Notes: generated from the sequence alone by a model not told the origin. A stretch of 64,000 bases of DNA from Spiroplasma endosymbiont of Lonchoptera lutea (GCF_964019715.1 NZ_OZ026463.1:1190220-1254219); one strand, 5' to 3'. Counted from the stretch's first letter, positions 36,738 to 47,754 are shown. Made by a program: numbers and translations.

Positions 36738-37260
36738 TTTTAAACTCCTTTAATTTTCTACAAACAATTTGCTTAGGCAAAACATTATGACAAATATAAG
36801 CAGTTTCACTTGGTGGATTTTTGCAAACTATACCATTATAAGTAATAAATTTTATTCTTTTATCAAAAACTAATAACTCACACTGATCTATTTTTTCTCT
36901 AATTGGTTTTAATGCAATACTTACTAATGGTATTAACATCGCAAACGGTTTGCCCAAATTAAATAAATGTTCTATTACTTGCTTTCTTTTACTAAACGGA
37001 GGGTTAGAAATAATATAATCATATCTATCCACATCACTTTTAATGTAATTAAAGAAATCAATTCCATCATCAATATGACTATTCCAAACTTTATGCCCAT
37101 TTCTTTCTAAAACACATACAAATTTACTATCAATTTTATCAAAAGGGCATAAAATAGTACTATTAGGTTTTAAAAATTCTAAAATTGGTTTAACAGCATA
37201 TTCCTGTGTATATCATTCATCATTAACATTAATTTTATTTAATAAATTAGAATTTAACAT
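36703..37260 (-). CDS. Adenine-N6 methyltransferase-like cargo gene in P2
   Basis: A 185-aa protein with the class I amino-methyltransferase motif IISNPPFSKRKQVIEHLF and, near the N-terminus, NDEWYTQEYAVKPILEFL as in phage Dam-like proteins. CPFDKIDSKFVCVLERNGH would be the SAM-binding part. It is absent at the same place in P3, where the two neighbours are 22 bases apart, and absent from P4. It is therefore an optional cargo gene. The probable role is protection of viral DNA from host restriction, or DNA marking; this is inference. Confidence 0.65.
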
Positions 37261-37347
37261 AATTAACTATTAATTCCTTTCTTTGTCTTTCTAATTTGTC
37301 ATTCTCTATTTTTTTAATTCTTGTTTTTTAGTTCATTTCTTCATTTT

Positions 37348-37596
37348 TTACCTACCTTTAATCACAATAAATAAAGCAACAAGTACACAAGTGACGCCAA
37401 GAATAGTAAAAATTGGGTGTTGCGAAAATGTTCGTGCCATTGGTTTAAACAGTTCTAAAATTGTTAAATTGCTGGTAATAAATTTTTGGAAATTAGCAAG
37501 ACCTTCGCTAATATAGTTCGTTAAAGTTTCAAAATGACTACCAACTAATAACCCAAGCACAGTTATTAAGATAAAAATAATAATTAGTTTAAACAT
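37348..37596 (-). CDS. Plectrovirus P2 small membrane protein (MFKLII type)
   Basis: An 82-aa protein with two hydrophobic segments (LIIIFILITVLGLLVG and PIFTILGVTCVLVALFIVI) and the conserved LFKPMARTFSQHPIF between them. Equivalents are at 45560-45808 and 59783-60028. It is probably a minor structural or assembly protein. Confidence 0.7.
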   Translation of the reverse strand: MFKLIIIFILITVLGLLVGSHFETLTNYISEGLANFQKFITSNLTILELFKPMARTFSQHPIFTILGVTCVLVALFIVIKGR

Positions 37597-37598
37597 TT

Positions 37599-37883
37599 TT
37601 AGTTACCTTGTTTTGTTTTTATTGGTTTTATTTGTTTTTTAGCTTTTCCTCACACACTTAAACGCCCCTTATTTTTAACAGCATATTGGCGTTGTTTTTC
37701 TAAATTAACTTGTTGACTACCAAATCCAAGAATAATTGCCATAAGAAATTCTACAGCCAGTGTTAAGAATAAAGGAAATATTAGTTGAATATTTGTTCCC
37801 GGCACTTCAAGACTTCAAATTAAATCAAAAACTTTATAAAGCATTTGGGCGAGAAAGTCGGCCATTTTTGCGAGATTTTCCAT
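37599..37883 (-). CDS. Plectrovirus P2 small membrane protein (MENLAKM type)
   Basis: A 94-aa protein: an amphipathic N-terminus (MENLAKMADFLAQMLYKVFD), one long hydrophobic stretch (FPLFLTLAVEFLMAIILGFG) and a basic C-terminal tail. This is the charge layout of filamentous coat-type proteins. Equivalents are at 45811-46095 and 59550-59783. Confidence 0.65.
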
Positions 37884-37889
37884 TTTTTA

Positions 37890-38873
37890 TTATTCCTTTT
37901 CTTTCATTTTTCTTAAAAATTTGCTAAATTTATCCATTTTTAAGTATTCTAAGTCTTCTAAATCAATTGCTGTGTCATTATAGTATTTGTCTTCATAGTC
38001 AGGATTTACTTTTGAATTTAAGTAATCTCTTAAAAACGCTAGGTAAAAAGAATTGTAAGTGTTAAGTATTGGTAAAGGAATTTTTAATTTAAAAAAATAA
38101 ATATCAAGTTCAGGAATATCACGATATTTAATACGGCGACCTTTTTTGCTATTTTTTGCATCAATTAAGGTGTTTCGTCAGCGTTCATATTCTTCAATGC
38201 TCGTAAAGGTACCATAGATGACTTTTAAGTAGGGGCGAAAAATATTAACTGGTTTTTTACGAATTCCCACAATCACATTATTGGCAATATCACGAACTTT
38301 AACTCAAATATGTTTATCTCTTTGACCGCTAGCAAGCACAATATGACCAAAATGGCGTGCCAGAGCGAAATATTCTTGAATACCGGTTTCTTCGTTTTTG
38401 GTATTATTTTTTTCTCAATCGGTTCCTTCTAAAAATAAATTGGTTTCATCTCATAGCAGTAATGTTTTGTCTGGCAATACCGGATAATCAAAGTCTAATA
38501 ATCCCATATGTCCTAAACTTAATTTTTGGGTTTTTAGTAATGGAAATGTTGAGGCGATGTGATATTTTTTCTTTTTTAGTAATTTTGATGCGTACGCTAG
38601 AAAAGCGGTTTTTCCAGTTCCTAATGAACCAATCACAATATTTAATGGTGAGTTTTTTAAGAAATTAATAACTTTGTTAATTTGTGTTAAATTACTTATT
38701 TTAAAAAGAAAAATTAAAATACAACCTGCTAAAAATAAATAGCTTACAATGTTTTTAAAATAACCGTTGTAAATATATCAAATTGCTCCCCAATGTCATA
38801 AAATTAAAAATGAGGTGCGATTTAATTCAATAAAATGGTTATTTTTTTCTATTATTCATTTGCAAAATTTCAT
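37890..38873 (-). CDS. Plectrovirus P2 Zot-like assembly ATPase (pI type)
   Basis: A 327-aa protein with a membrane segment near the N-terminus (VSYLFLAGCILIFLF) and a Walker A IVIGSLGTGKTAFLAYASK. Walker B is LLLWDETNLFLEGTD, and HFGHIVLASGQRDKHIWVK follows. This is the pI/Zot family that drives filamentous phage extrusion through the membrane; it is not a toxin. Equivalents are at 46099-47085 and 57203-59279. Confidence 0.85.
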
Positions 38874-38897
38874 CTTGCACCTCACTTTATTTTTTTA

Positions 38898-39140
38898 TTA
38901 GCGTACTGCTCCAAGTAGTTTTTCAAACATTTTAAAGCAAATAAAGAATATTGCCAAAATAAATGGAAAAATGAAGATTCAGTAGTCAGCAAAGAAGTTA
39001 CCGACTTGTGGCATATTAACAGCAATAATTTCTCACATTTTAGTAAACGCTGTTATAATCGCATTTCACAATTTGGTCATCGCGTCACTAGCTGTTATTT
39101 TTGTTACTGCTGGTGTATCGGCCAAGAAAGTTCCAATCAT
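38898..39140 (-). CDS. Plectrovirus P2 major-coat-like protein
   Basis: An 80-aa protein with a short N-terminal leader (MIGTFLADTPAV), an amphipathic helix, then a hydrophobic span (YWIFIFPFILAIFFICF) and a positively charged end (KLLGAVR). This is the classic layout of an inovirus/plectrovirus major coat subunit. GAAAGGGGGTGA is an excellent ribosome binding site, the strongest in the virus, as expected for the most abundant protein. Equivalents are at 47110-47355 and 55847-56092. Confidence 0.75.
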
Positions 39141-39304
39141 ATAATCACCCCCTTTCTTTTTAAAACATTCACATTTATATTTAAAGTTTTTCTTAAATTT
39201 GTTAAAACCGCGGTTAACCTTAACATGATTGTATTTTTTCCTAATTAATTTTGAATTTCTTTGTGAATGCATCACAATGTAACTCCGCGACATTACTTTT
39301 GTCT

Positions 39305-39535
39305 CTATCTAAATACTGATATGGTTTTCCAAAGTAGCATTAGAATAAATCACACCATAATCGCTGTTAATAATCAAAAAGCAATGTTTGCTATTAAAAG
39401 TCAAAGTGTTTCTTGGGTTAAATCAATTTCTTTACCACCACTAATATGAGCGGGAATAGTTGTAATTTGAATAAATAAATCTCAGAAAGTTTGTTTAATT
39501 TGTTCTCAATTAAATTCTTTTAAATTTACTGTCAT
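39305..39535 (-). CDS. Plectrovirus P2 small membrane protein (FNWEQIKQTFWDLF type)
   Basis: A 76-aa protein with a conserved N-terminus FNWEQIKQTFWDLFIQITTI, then PAHISGGKEIDLTQE and one hydrophobic span. It is strongly conserved in P3 (47521-47751) and P4 (55571-55804), which implies a structural role. Confidence 0.65.
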
Positions 39536-39538
39536 TTT

Positions 39539-39700
39539 TTATCTCCCAAAAATCATTTTTATTGGTAAATACATAATTGAAATTAACGCGAAAAGAAAAG
39601 TAATGATAATAATTAATCCGGCAATAAAAGCAACTTGTGCAGGCATTTTTTCTATCGGAACAAACAGTTCTAAAAATTCCATAATAATTTTTCAAAACAT
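39539..39700 (-). CDS. Plectrovirus P2 53-aa membrane protein
   Basis: A very small protein with two hydrophobic stretches (VAFIAGLIIIITFLFALI and a LPIKMIFGR end) preceded by EKMPAQ. The same small protein is at 47755-47916 in P3, and a related one is at 55416-55580 in P4. Confidence 0.55.
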
Positions 39701-39921
39701 TATTTTTTATTCTCATTATTTTCTTTTGAATTAGGAGCTTTAACTCATTCTTCAAAGCGGGCATTAAATACTTTTTCGTCTTTTGTAAAATTACCAGTAT
39801 TATTTTTAATGGCATTTTTATATTTAATTCGCATTTTTATTTTGGCATAAATTTTATAAGCAAAATATGCCAATAGCATTATGCAAATGATAATAAATAT
39901 TATTCCAATCGCAATATTCAT
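39700..39921 (-). CDS. Plectrovirus P2 73-aa membrane protein
   Basis: An N-terminal hydrophobic anchor (IAIGIIFIIICIMLLAYFAY) followed by a highly charged tail. It overlaps the next gene by one base. The P3 equivalent is 47916-48137, and P4 has a protein of similar layout at 55186-55410. Confidence 0.55.
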
Positions 39922-39923
39922 TT

Positions 39924-40250
39924 TTAATCTCCTTTAAAATAGTTATAATTTATATCTTTTTTGTTGTTTTCTTTTTCGGCAATGAAGAAGCCTAATAATT
40001 CTTGTCCCTTAATTAATTTGGTTTCTTTTTCTTTTTGATTAATTGAGATTACTTGATATTTACTATCTTTTATTATTCCAATACAAATTGAATTTTCGTA
40101 TTTTCCTTTATAAACAAATCGTTTTGGAAACCAAATGCCGATTTGTTCATTAAATCACGGTATTTTTGGTGCTTTAATAAGCATTGCGTTTTGCGTTTCT
40201 TTTAAGAGATATTTTTTAGTATTTAAGAAAATGTTTTCAATGTTTTTCAT
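39924..40250 (-). CDS. Plectrovirus P2 first gene, 108-aa soluble protein
   Basis: A 108-aa protein without membrane segments, rich in Lys and Ile (KNIENIFLNTKKYLLKETQ, NEQIGIWFPKRFVYKGK). It stands first after the intergenic region in both P2 and P3 (48140-48466), where P4 has a ssDNA-binding-like gene. It may be an analogous ssDNA-binding or regulatory protein; this is only a positional argument. Confidence 0.5.
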
Positions 40251-40757
40251 AATAAATTACCTTTCTTATAGATAAACTAAGTTATATTAACTAAGTTAAC
40301 TAACTTAGTTTTTTAAACACTTATATATCGCAGATTTAAGTGTTTAACAAGCTTTGTTATTAAATTTTGTTTTTTTAATTAGATAAATATTTTAATAATT
40401 TTAAACTTAGCATACCCCTATTTAGAAATTTCTACACTTTAACATCCGCATCCTACCCTTGGAACTAATTTAATAGCGTGTATATTTTTAGGAAATCCAC
40501 CCATTCATTTTTTTATTGCAAAACGAAACAAATTGCTATAGCTAATAGGGTGTTATCTATTAACTGGTAAACTTCTTTTGGTTATGGCGACCACCCACAA
40601 TTTATCGTGCTTTAATACATACCAACATTATTAATTCACTTGTATTTAATTTTCAAAGAACAAATTTTTAACACCTTATAAAATAAAAAGACAATCATTA
40701 CTGACTGCCTTAATACTTATTCAAATATTTTCCTACCTAAGAAAACTTTATGCGTCC
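40251..40757 (-). other. Plectrovirus P2 intergenic region
   Basis: About 500 bp without a gene. It holds the inverted repeats aactaagtt/aacttagtt around 40275-40310 and aaacactta/taagtgttt around 40315-40345, and, further upstream, a less AT-rich block (taatagcgtgtatat and gttatggcgaccaccca). It ends at the junction motif 40736-40757. It probably contains the viral promoter and origin or packaging signals. The counterpart in P3 is 48467-48978. Confidence 0.5.
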
Positions 40758-42600
40758 CAAAACCGATTAAAAATTGAAAGGTATAGTAAAAAGCTGGTAC
40801 CGTTTTAAAAACTGGAAAAATGGCGGTTGAAAAGTTAACTGTTGCTTTTGCAATAATTGCTAACGGTCGCAAAATCGTGATGATTTGTGAAGCTGTGAGT
40901 ATTCAGTTTATCATTTTGATACTAGCATTTTGAATGGCACAACCAATATCATTAAAGGTTGGTATTCATCGTCCAGAATATTTGCAATTTGCTGGTGGAA
41001 TTAAATCGTCTCATTCACTGTTATTTGAGCCATCAGGGATAAAGGCTGTTGAATTTAATACATTAAAGTCATAAATTTTAAAATTGTAGTTGGAGATATT
41101 CTCTTTGTGATAAAGTGGAAAAGTTAAGGTAAAAATGTTAATACCATAACGAATATCAATATCGGTATTTAGATAATTAATACTGTTAGCGGTTTTGTTG
41201 GTTGGCAAGGCAATGAGTTTATTATCATAAGATTTAAGGACATTAAAATTAATTTGATAAATGCCATTGGTGTTGTTAATAGCATTGTAATTATCTTGGT
41301 GCATTTTTTTGTCAAAAGTAAAGAAATAACTTCTTAGTAATAATTCTGAGTTTCCTATAATATTTACTAAGTATTTTTTGGGATAAAAGGTAATTAATGA
41401 ACGATAAAAGAAACCGATTTGAATAAAGTAATCCTTCTTATAGTTTTCTACACCCTTAAAATCAATTTCGGTATGAGTTTTTTCGTCCATATCAAAAGTC
41501 GCATAAAATAAACTAGCAAAGAAATTGCCAAGAATTTCATAGATTTCGTTAAAAACATTTTTGTAATCGCTATTGTTAATACTAGGAATGTTGTTTTTAA
41601 AATAAAGGTAAATATCATTTTTTAAATCGGGGTCATAGCGTAGAAAACTAAATCTAACATTGAGGTAATTTAAGGTACCAAAAAGATATTTAATTAGGTA
41701 ATAATCGTTAGAATTCGTAGTGCCATATTTTCAGATTTCATTTTCACCGTGTAGCAATTGTAAATACTTATTTCCAGCAATTAGAGTTTTGTTAAATGCC
41801 TTAATTTTCAAAACATTTTCATTTACTACATTTTTATCACTAGAAGTTTTATGATAAAAATAACTCTCCTCTTTAAAGCCGTGATTTTTAATCGTAAATT
41901 CTTTGTAATAACCTTTTTCTAGGGTGTCAATGAAATTAAATACGGGCGTTCAATAGAGATACGAGTAATTAAATTTATCAAAATCACCACGGTGAATCAT
42001 TAAGTAATCAAGATTATCAACAACATCGTTATAGTTATGGTTGCCATCAAATTTGGTGGTTTTTTCTGGTAAATCAATATCAGTCGAGGGTTTAATTTCT
42101 GATTGTGCGTTAAATTCTAATATTTTTCATTTGGCATATCTTTCATTTTTATCTCATTCTTGTACTTTCATTTTTATGTTTTTTAATTTTTTATTTTGAT
42201 ATGATAAAAAATCTTTATTTTCTCAATATCTTGGTTCACTGTTTTTTTCTCAATTTAAATCATATTCTAATGATTTTAATATTGGCAGTGTAATCTTGTC
42301 ATTTTTGTCAACATAAAATTCTCAATCATTAAGTTTCGTTCGTGGAGGCAAGTTTTTGGGCATAAATTCATTTTCTACATTAACTTTTATTTCTCATTTT
42401 TGATTTCACTTGCTGTTGTCATCTTTTGATGATTTAAGTGTTAATTTTGATTTTTTTAAGTTTAATTCGTATGATTCATTATTTTGCCTTTTACTTCTAA
42501 TTAGTGATTGTGCTGTTGATTTGTCATTATTAATGTTTTGTGGAATGGTAAAAATGTTATTGAAACTAATAATTAACACGGTAAATATTTTCATAAACAT
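40758..42600 (-). pseudogene. Plectrovirus P3 adhesin-like minor coat protein (ORF1 type), relic
   Basis: Same part order as in P2: a signal peptide, a type I N-terminal domain (ESYELNLKKSKLTLK) and the central region with GFFYRSLITFYPKKYLVN and DIDIRYGINIFTLTFP. AAAAAGGAGTGATAAAA precedes the ATG at 42600. The far end coincides with the P2/P3 junction. It is treated as a broken viral gene. Confidence 0.72.
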
Positions 42601-43596
42601 TTTTATCACTCCTTTTTAAAATATTTTATTTTTCATTATTCTTTTAGCTTTAATCTTTTTTAAACCTGAATTGTAAATATAAATGGGACAGTTTTTTAAA
42701 ATAATTGTATTAAATCTATTGGTCTTTTATAAGATAATGATTTTCTGGGTGTAGAATTAATTTGAAATGCTATAGAATTTAAGTCTTTTTGTTTATATGA
42801 AGATAAATCAGTAGATTTTGGTAAATATCTTCTTAAAATACCATTATTGTTCTCATTTAAACCTCTTTGACAAGGTTTTCCGGCATCTGCAAAATAAATT
42901 TTAACATTACAATTTTTTTCAATTAATTTTCATTTACTAAATTCTTTACCACGATCAAAAGTAATAGTTTTAATTGTTCCTGGTATTAATTTTGAAATAA
43001 ATTTTATTATACTTTGTGTAATACTTTCTGCTTTATGATTTTTAGTTTTCAAAGGAATTGTGGTTTTTGATCATATATCAGCTAAAGTAATAATAGAACT
43101 TTTATGATCTTTACCAACGATAGTATCTCCCTCTAAATGGCCAAATTCTTGTATATTTTTAATATTTGGAATGATTAAATTTCTTTCATGAATAGATTTA
43201 CAATTATTAATTCTGCCCCTAGTTTCTTTTTGTTTATGAGGTTTATTTTTGCCTTTTCTCAATAAATTTTTTTCATCAAAACCCATTCGATTTGTTTTAA
43301 ACATGTTATATAAAGTTTTTGTTGAAATATTTTTTATTTTATTTTTCTTTAAAAAATCAGCAATTATATCAAGAGCATAATTTTTAGTAATTAACAAATG
43401 ATTGATAGTATTAATTTCTGTTAAAGTTAAAATTATTAATTTTCTACCTGCATTTTGTTTATTTTTTTGAACTTGATTCAATATTTCTAATGGTAATAAG
43501 TTTTGATTTAATAATTTACAAACTCTGGATAGGCTACAATAAGTTGGACCATAATTATATAGACTTCAAAATTATTAAGAAAGAAGGAATATAAAA

Positions 43597-43875
43597 ATGG
43601 GAAATAAAACCTCATACTCTGAAGAATTTAAAAAACAAATTGTAATGCTATACAAAAATGACAAAAGTGTTATTAATTTAGGGAAAGAATATAATTTACC
43701 AAAACCAACTATTTATAGTTGAATTAAAAATTATAATAATTCTGGGTCATTTAAAGCAAAAGATAATCGCACTGTCGAAGAAAATGAATTAATTTACTTG
43801 CGAAAAGAAAACCAACAATTACGAATGGAAAATGACATTTTAAAGCAAGCAGCACTGATAATCGGGAAAAAATAA
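43597..43875 (+). CDS. IS3-family OrfA (DNA-binding)
   Basis: A 92-aa protein with a helix-turn-helix ([20 protein letters not shown]) and a C-terminal leucine-zipper-like helix ([20 protein letters not shown]), typical of IS3/IS150-type OrfA. It ends GGG AAA AAA TAA, and this A-run overlaps the OrfB frame, a likely -1 slippage site for making the OrfAB transposase. Confidence 0.92.
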
Positions 43876-43907
43876 CAATAATTAATAACAACAAAAATAA
43901 ATATTCA

Positions 43908-44708
43908 GTGAGGAAAATATGTAAGATTTTAGGTTTACTAAAATCAACATATTATTATCAAACTAATAAATGCACCAAGTTTGATGTTAATAATTATGAA
44001 CAAGAAGTTATCAGTGCATTTAATAAAAGTCGCAAGATTTATGGTGCTCGTAAAATTAAAGCTGTTTTAATAAGAAAAAATATCATTTTATCACGACGAA
44101 AAATCCGATTCATTATGATCAAAAATAATTTGGTTTCTAAATACACCAAGTTAAAATATTGTAATCATAAAAAAACAGTTAATAATGACGAAATTAATAA
44201 TGTTTTAAATCGTCAATTTAATGACAAAAAACCAAATGAAGTTGTTGTTAGTGATTTAACATATGTTCAAGTTGGCACTAAATGACATTATATTTGTTTA
44301 TTAATTGACTTGTTTAATCGCGAAGTAATTGGCTATAGTGCTGGACCAAATAAAACTGCTGAATTAGTTCAACAAGCTTTTCACAAGATAACACGACCAT
44401 TAAATAAAATAACTTTATTTCATACTGATCGTGGTAATGAGTTTAAAAATAAAATTATTGATGAAATTTTAATAACCTTTAAAATTAAAAGATCATTAAG
44501 CTCCAAAGGATGCCCATATGATAATGCTGTTGCTGAAGCAACCTACAAAACCTTTAAAACCGAATTTATTAACGGTAAAAAATTTGCAAACTTAACACAA
44601 CTAAAATGCGAACTATTTGATTTTGTTAATTGATATAACAATATTCGAATTCATGGCAGTTTAAATTATTTAACTCCCGTTGAATTTAGAAAATACCAGT
44701 CTACATAA
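43908..44708 (+). CDS. IS3-family OrfB (integrase core)
   Basis: The retroviral-type integrase core of the IS3 transposase: SDLTYVQVGTKWHYICLLID (first D), LFHTDRGNEFKNKIID (second D) and SKGCPYDNAVAEATYKTFKT (E). The frame is open from before the end of OrfA. The coordinate given starts at the first GTG (43908), but the functional product is probably the OrfAB frameshift fusion. It ends RKYQST. Confidence 0.9.
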
Positions 44709-44940
44709 AAAGTGTCCTAAAAAGGGTTGCCAATCCACTCTGTGTACAGTTGATTTACTATAATCAATTGCTTTTGCTATTTTACGAATAGAAAATCCAT
44801 AACTTTTATATTCTTTTATTGCTATTATTGATTCAATAGTCAGATACTTATACATTGTGCTAATTCCTTTCTTTTCTTAATTATAGAATTAACACAATTT
44901 GTTTTTTATATAAGTGTCCTTTTTAATTTTACATTTCAGG

Positions 44941-45167
44941 TTTATAAAACGAATTAAGCAGTTTACTATTTCTGTTATGGTTACTCATACTAATGAATAA
45001 CCTATAATCATTAACTTACCAATTGCTCCAAAATTTTTAATAAATTGTTGCAAATTTTCAATATCTGTATGTAATAATAAAACTATACTTAAAGATATGA
45101 ATATAATGTAATTAAGTATTATTCATCAATATTTTTTTAAAAAATTAATGAGTTTGTTTGATTTCAT
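44941..45167 (-). pseudogene. Plectrovirus P3 small membrane protein (LKKYWWI type), relic beside the IS
   Basis: Counterpart of the P2 gene at 36134-36406, lying next to IS30 copy 4. It is treated as a broken viral part. Confidence 0.55.
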
Positions 45168-45537
45168 TTTTCAAGGCTCTTTTTGCTTTAATTTTTTGAA
45201 TAATAAAGCGGATTAATTTTTCAAATTTAATTGCAAAGTATATTGCTGCGCCTCATCAAAAAACAAATATTCCTGCCAGCATAATACCACTATTGAACTT
45301 GCCAAAGAATTTAACCATTTCTTCATTCATAAAATTATTAAATTCGTCACTTGTTCCAGTTATTCATTTAGTATCGATTGCTGTTAATGCACAAATTAAT
45401 AAGCTTATAAAGATAAAAATGATACTTAACACTATTTTTAACCACTGTTTTTTAAAAGAATTTTTAATTCTTAATTTTAACGGCGTTTTTTCTTTTGAAT
45501 TATCTTTTTTAAATAATTTTACTAAAAGTTTTTTCAT
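45145..45537 (-). CDS. Plectrovirus P3 membrane protein (WLKIVLSIIFI type)
   Basis: A 130-aa counterpart of 36384-36737 with an N-terminal extension (KKLLVKLFKKDNSKEK) not found in P2, where the methyltransferase gene occupies that side. It has two hydrophobic spans. Confidence 0.62.
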
Positions 45538-45559
45538 TTTAATTCTTCTTTCATATTTT

Positions 45560-45808
45560 TTATCGTCCTTTAATCACAATAAATAAGGCAATAAGTACAC
45601 AAGTAACACCAAGAATAGTAAAGATTGGATGTTGCGAAAATGTTCGTGCCATTGGTTTAAATAGTTCTAAAATTGTTAAATTGCTCGTAATAAACTTTTG
45701 GAAATTGGCAAGCCCTTCGCTAATATAGTTCGTTAAAGTTTCAAAATGACTACCAGCTAATAACCCAAGAACAGTTATTAAGATAAAAATAATAATTAGT
45801 TTAAACAT
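45560..45808 (-). CDS. Plectrovirus P3 small membrane protein (MFKLII type)
   Basis: An 82-aa near-copy of the protein at 37348-37596, with two hydrophobic spans and the conserved LFKPMARTFSQHP segment. Confidence 0.68.
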   Translation of the reverse strand: MFKLIIIFILITVLGLLAGSHFETLTNYISEGLANFQKFITSNLTILELFKPMARTFSQHPIFTILGVTCVLIALFIVIKGR

Positions 45809-45810
45809 TG

Positions 45811-46095
45811 TTAGTTACCTTGTTTTGTTTTTATTGGTTTTATTTGTTTTTTAGCTTTTCCTCACGCACTTAACCGCCCTTTATTTTTAACCGCATATTG
45901 GCGTTGTTTTTCTAAATTAACTTGTTGAATACCAAATCCAAGAATAATTGCCATAAGAAATTCTACAGCCAGCGTTAAGAACAAGGGAAATATTAGTTGA
46001 ATTTTTGTTCCCGGCACTTCAAGACTTCAAATTAAATCAAAAACTTTATAAAGCATTTGGGCAAGAAAGTCGGCCATTTTTGCGAGATTTTCCAT
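45811..46095 (-). CDS. Plectrovirus P3 small membrane protein (MENLAKM type)
   Basis: A 94-aa near-copy of 37599-37883, with an amphipathic start, one long hydrophobic span and a basic tail. It ends two bases before the next gene starts. Confidence 0.63.
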
Positions 46096-46098
46096 TTT

Positions 46099-47085
46099 TT
46101 ATTGTTCCTTTTCTTTCATTTTTCTTAAAAATTTGCTAAATTTATCCATTTTTAAGTATTCTAAGTCTTCTAAATCAATTGCCGTATCAGTATAGTATTT
46201 ATCTTCATAATCAGGATTTACTTTTGAATTTAAGTAATCTCTTAAAAATGCTAGGTAAAAAGAATTGTAAGTGTTAAGTATTGGTAAAGGAATTTTTAGT
46301 TTAAAAAAATAAATATCAAGTTCAGGAATATCACGATATTTAATGCGACGACCCCTTTTACTATTTTTAGCATCAATTAAGGTGTTTCTTCAGCGTTCAT
46401 ATTCTTCAATGCTAGTAAAGGTGCCATAGATGACTTTTAAGTAGGGACGAAAAATATTAACGGGTTTTTTACGAATTCCCACAATCACATTATTGGCAAT
46501 ATCACGAACTTTAACTCAAATATGTTTATCTCTTTGACCGCTAGCAAGCACAATATGACCAAAATGCCGTGCCAGAGCGAAATATTCTTGGATACCGGTT
46601 TCTTCGTTTTTGGTATTATTTTTTTCTCAGTCAGTTCCTTCTAAAAATAAATTGGTTTCATCTCACAAAAGTAAGGTTTTGTCTGGCAATACCGGATAAT
46701 CAAAGTCTAATAATCCCATATGCCCTAAACTTAATTTTTAAGTTTCTAGTAATGGAAATGTTGATGCGATATGATATTTTTTCTTTTTTAGTAATTTTGA
46801 TGCGTATACTAGAAAAGCGGTTTTTCCAGTTCCTAATGAACCAATAACAATATTTAATGGTGAGTTTTTTAAGAAGTTAATAACTTTGTTAATTTGTGTT
46901 AAATTACCGATTTTAAAAAGAAAAATTAAAATACAACCTGCTAAAAATAAATAGCTTACAATGTTTTTAAAATAACCGTTGTAAATATATCAAATTGCTC
47001 CTCAATGTCATAAAATTAAAAATGAGATGCGATTTAATTCAATAAAATGGTTATTTTTTTCTATTATTCATTTGCAAAATTTCAT
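46099..47085 (-). pseudogene. Plectrovirus P3 Zot-like assembly ATPase, relic
   Basis: Counterpart of 37890-38873, with the pI/Zot family's Walker A and HFGHIVLASGQR segments recognisable. It is treated as a broken part of the virus copy. Confidence 0.7.
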
Positions 47086-47109
47086 CTTGCACCTCACTTT
47101 ATTTTTTTG

Positions 47110-47355
47110 TTAGCGTACTGCTCCAAGTAATTTTTCAAACATTTTAAAGCAAATAAAGAATATTGCCAAAATAAATGGAAAAATGAATATTCAGTAGTCA
47201 GCAAAGAAGTTACCGACTTGTGGCATATTAACAGCAATAATTTCTCATATTTTAGTAAACGCTGTTATGATCGCATTTCATAATTTAGTCATTGCGTCAC
47301 TGGCTGTTATTTTTTCTACTGTTGCTGGTGCATCTGCCAATAAAGTTCCAATCAT
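47110..47355 (-). CDS. Plectrovirus P3 major-coat-like protein
   Basis: An 81-aa counterpart of 38898-39140, differing mainly in the leader region (ADAPATVEKITA-like). It has the same very strong GAAAGGGGGTGA ribosome binding site and C-terminal LLGAVR. Confidence 0.72.
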
Positions 47356-47520
47356 ATAATCACCCCCTTTCTTTTTAAAACATTCATCATTTATATTAAA
47401 AGTTTTTCTTAAATTTGTTAAAACCACGATTAACCTTAACACGATTGCATTTTTTCCTAATTAATTTTGATTTTCTTCGAGAATGCATCACGATGTAACT
47501 TCTTGACATTAATTTTTTCC

Positions 47521-47751
47521 CTATCTAAATACTGATATAGTTTTTCAAAGTAGCATTAAAATAAATCACACCATAATCGCTGTTAAGAATCAAAAAGCAA
47601 TGTTTGCTATTAAAAGTCAAAGTGTTTCTTGAGTTAAATCAATTTCTTTACCACCACTAATATGAGCCGGAATAGTTGTAATTTGAATAAATAAATCTCA
47701 GAAAGTTTGTTTGATTTGTTCTCAATCAAATTCTTTTAAGTTTATTGTCAT
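47521..47751 (-). CDS. Plectrovirus P3 small membrane protein (EWEQIKQTFWDLF type)
   Basis: A 76-aa near-copy of 39305-39535 (FDWEQIKQTFWDLFIQITTI), with one hydrophobic span. Confidence 0.62.
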
Positions 47752-47754
47752 TTT

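Larger units (their letters stand above)
32455..40757 (-). mobile_element. Plectrovirus (SpV1-like) copy P2 with methyltransferase cargo
   Basis: A virus copy on the minus strand. Parts in reading order: intergenic region, a 108-aa protein, three small membrane/coat-type proteins, the major-coat-like protein, the Zot-like assembly ATPase, two small membrane proteins, an adenine-methyltransferase-like cargo gene, two further membrane proteins, the adhesin-like ORF1 and a lipoprotein. The HUH replication gene seen in P1 and P4 is not present. An IS30 type B element and a 142-bp MITE are inserted in it. It is broken, with few breaks, and young; it stands head to tail with P3. Confidence 0.88.
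43527..44737 (+). mobile_element. IS3-family element nested in IS30 copy 4
   Basis: A 1211-bp element with ends ggataggctac and, inverted, ggattggcaac, and a 5-base target duplication actct (43522-43526 and 44738-44742). It contains orfA and orfB overlapping in the -1 frame. It is the only copy in the window. Confidence 0.93.
42665..44940 (-). mobile_element. IS30-family element type B, copy 4, interrupted by an IS3-family element
   Basis: Full type B ends lie at 42665 (cctgaattg) and 44940 (acatttcagg). Its transposase gene (42696-44855) is split by the IS3-family insertion at 43527-44737, so this copy cannot make its own transposase. Its sequence is otherwise like copies 2, 3 and 5. Confidence 0.92.

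Noticed and set aside
37890-38873. Zot-like gene as a host-directed toxin
   Set aside because: The Walker motifs and genome position match the pI/Zot assembly ATPase of filamentous viruses; nothing points to toxin activity.
43873-43907. OrfA/OrfB split in the IS3 element as a disabling frameshift
   Set aside because: The overlap in the -1 frame with an A-run is the normal programmed arrangement of the family.
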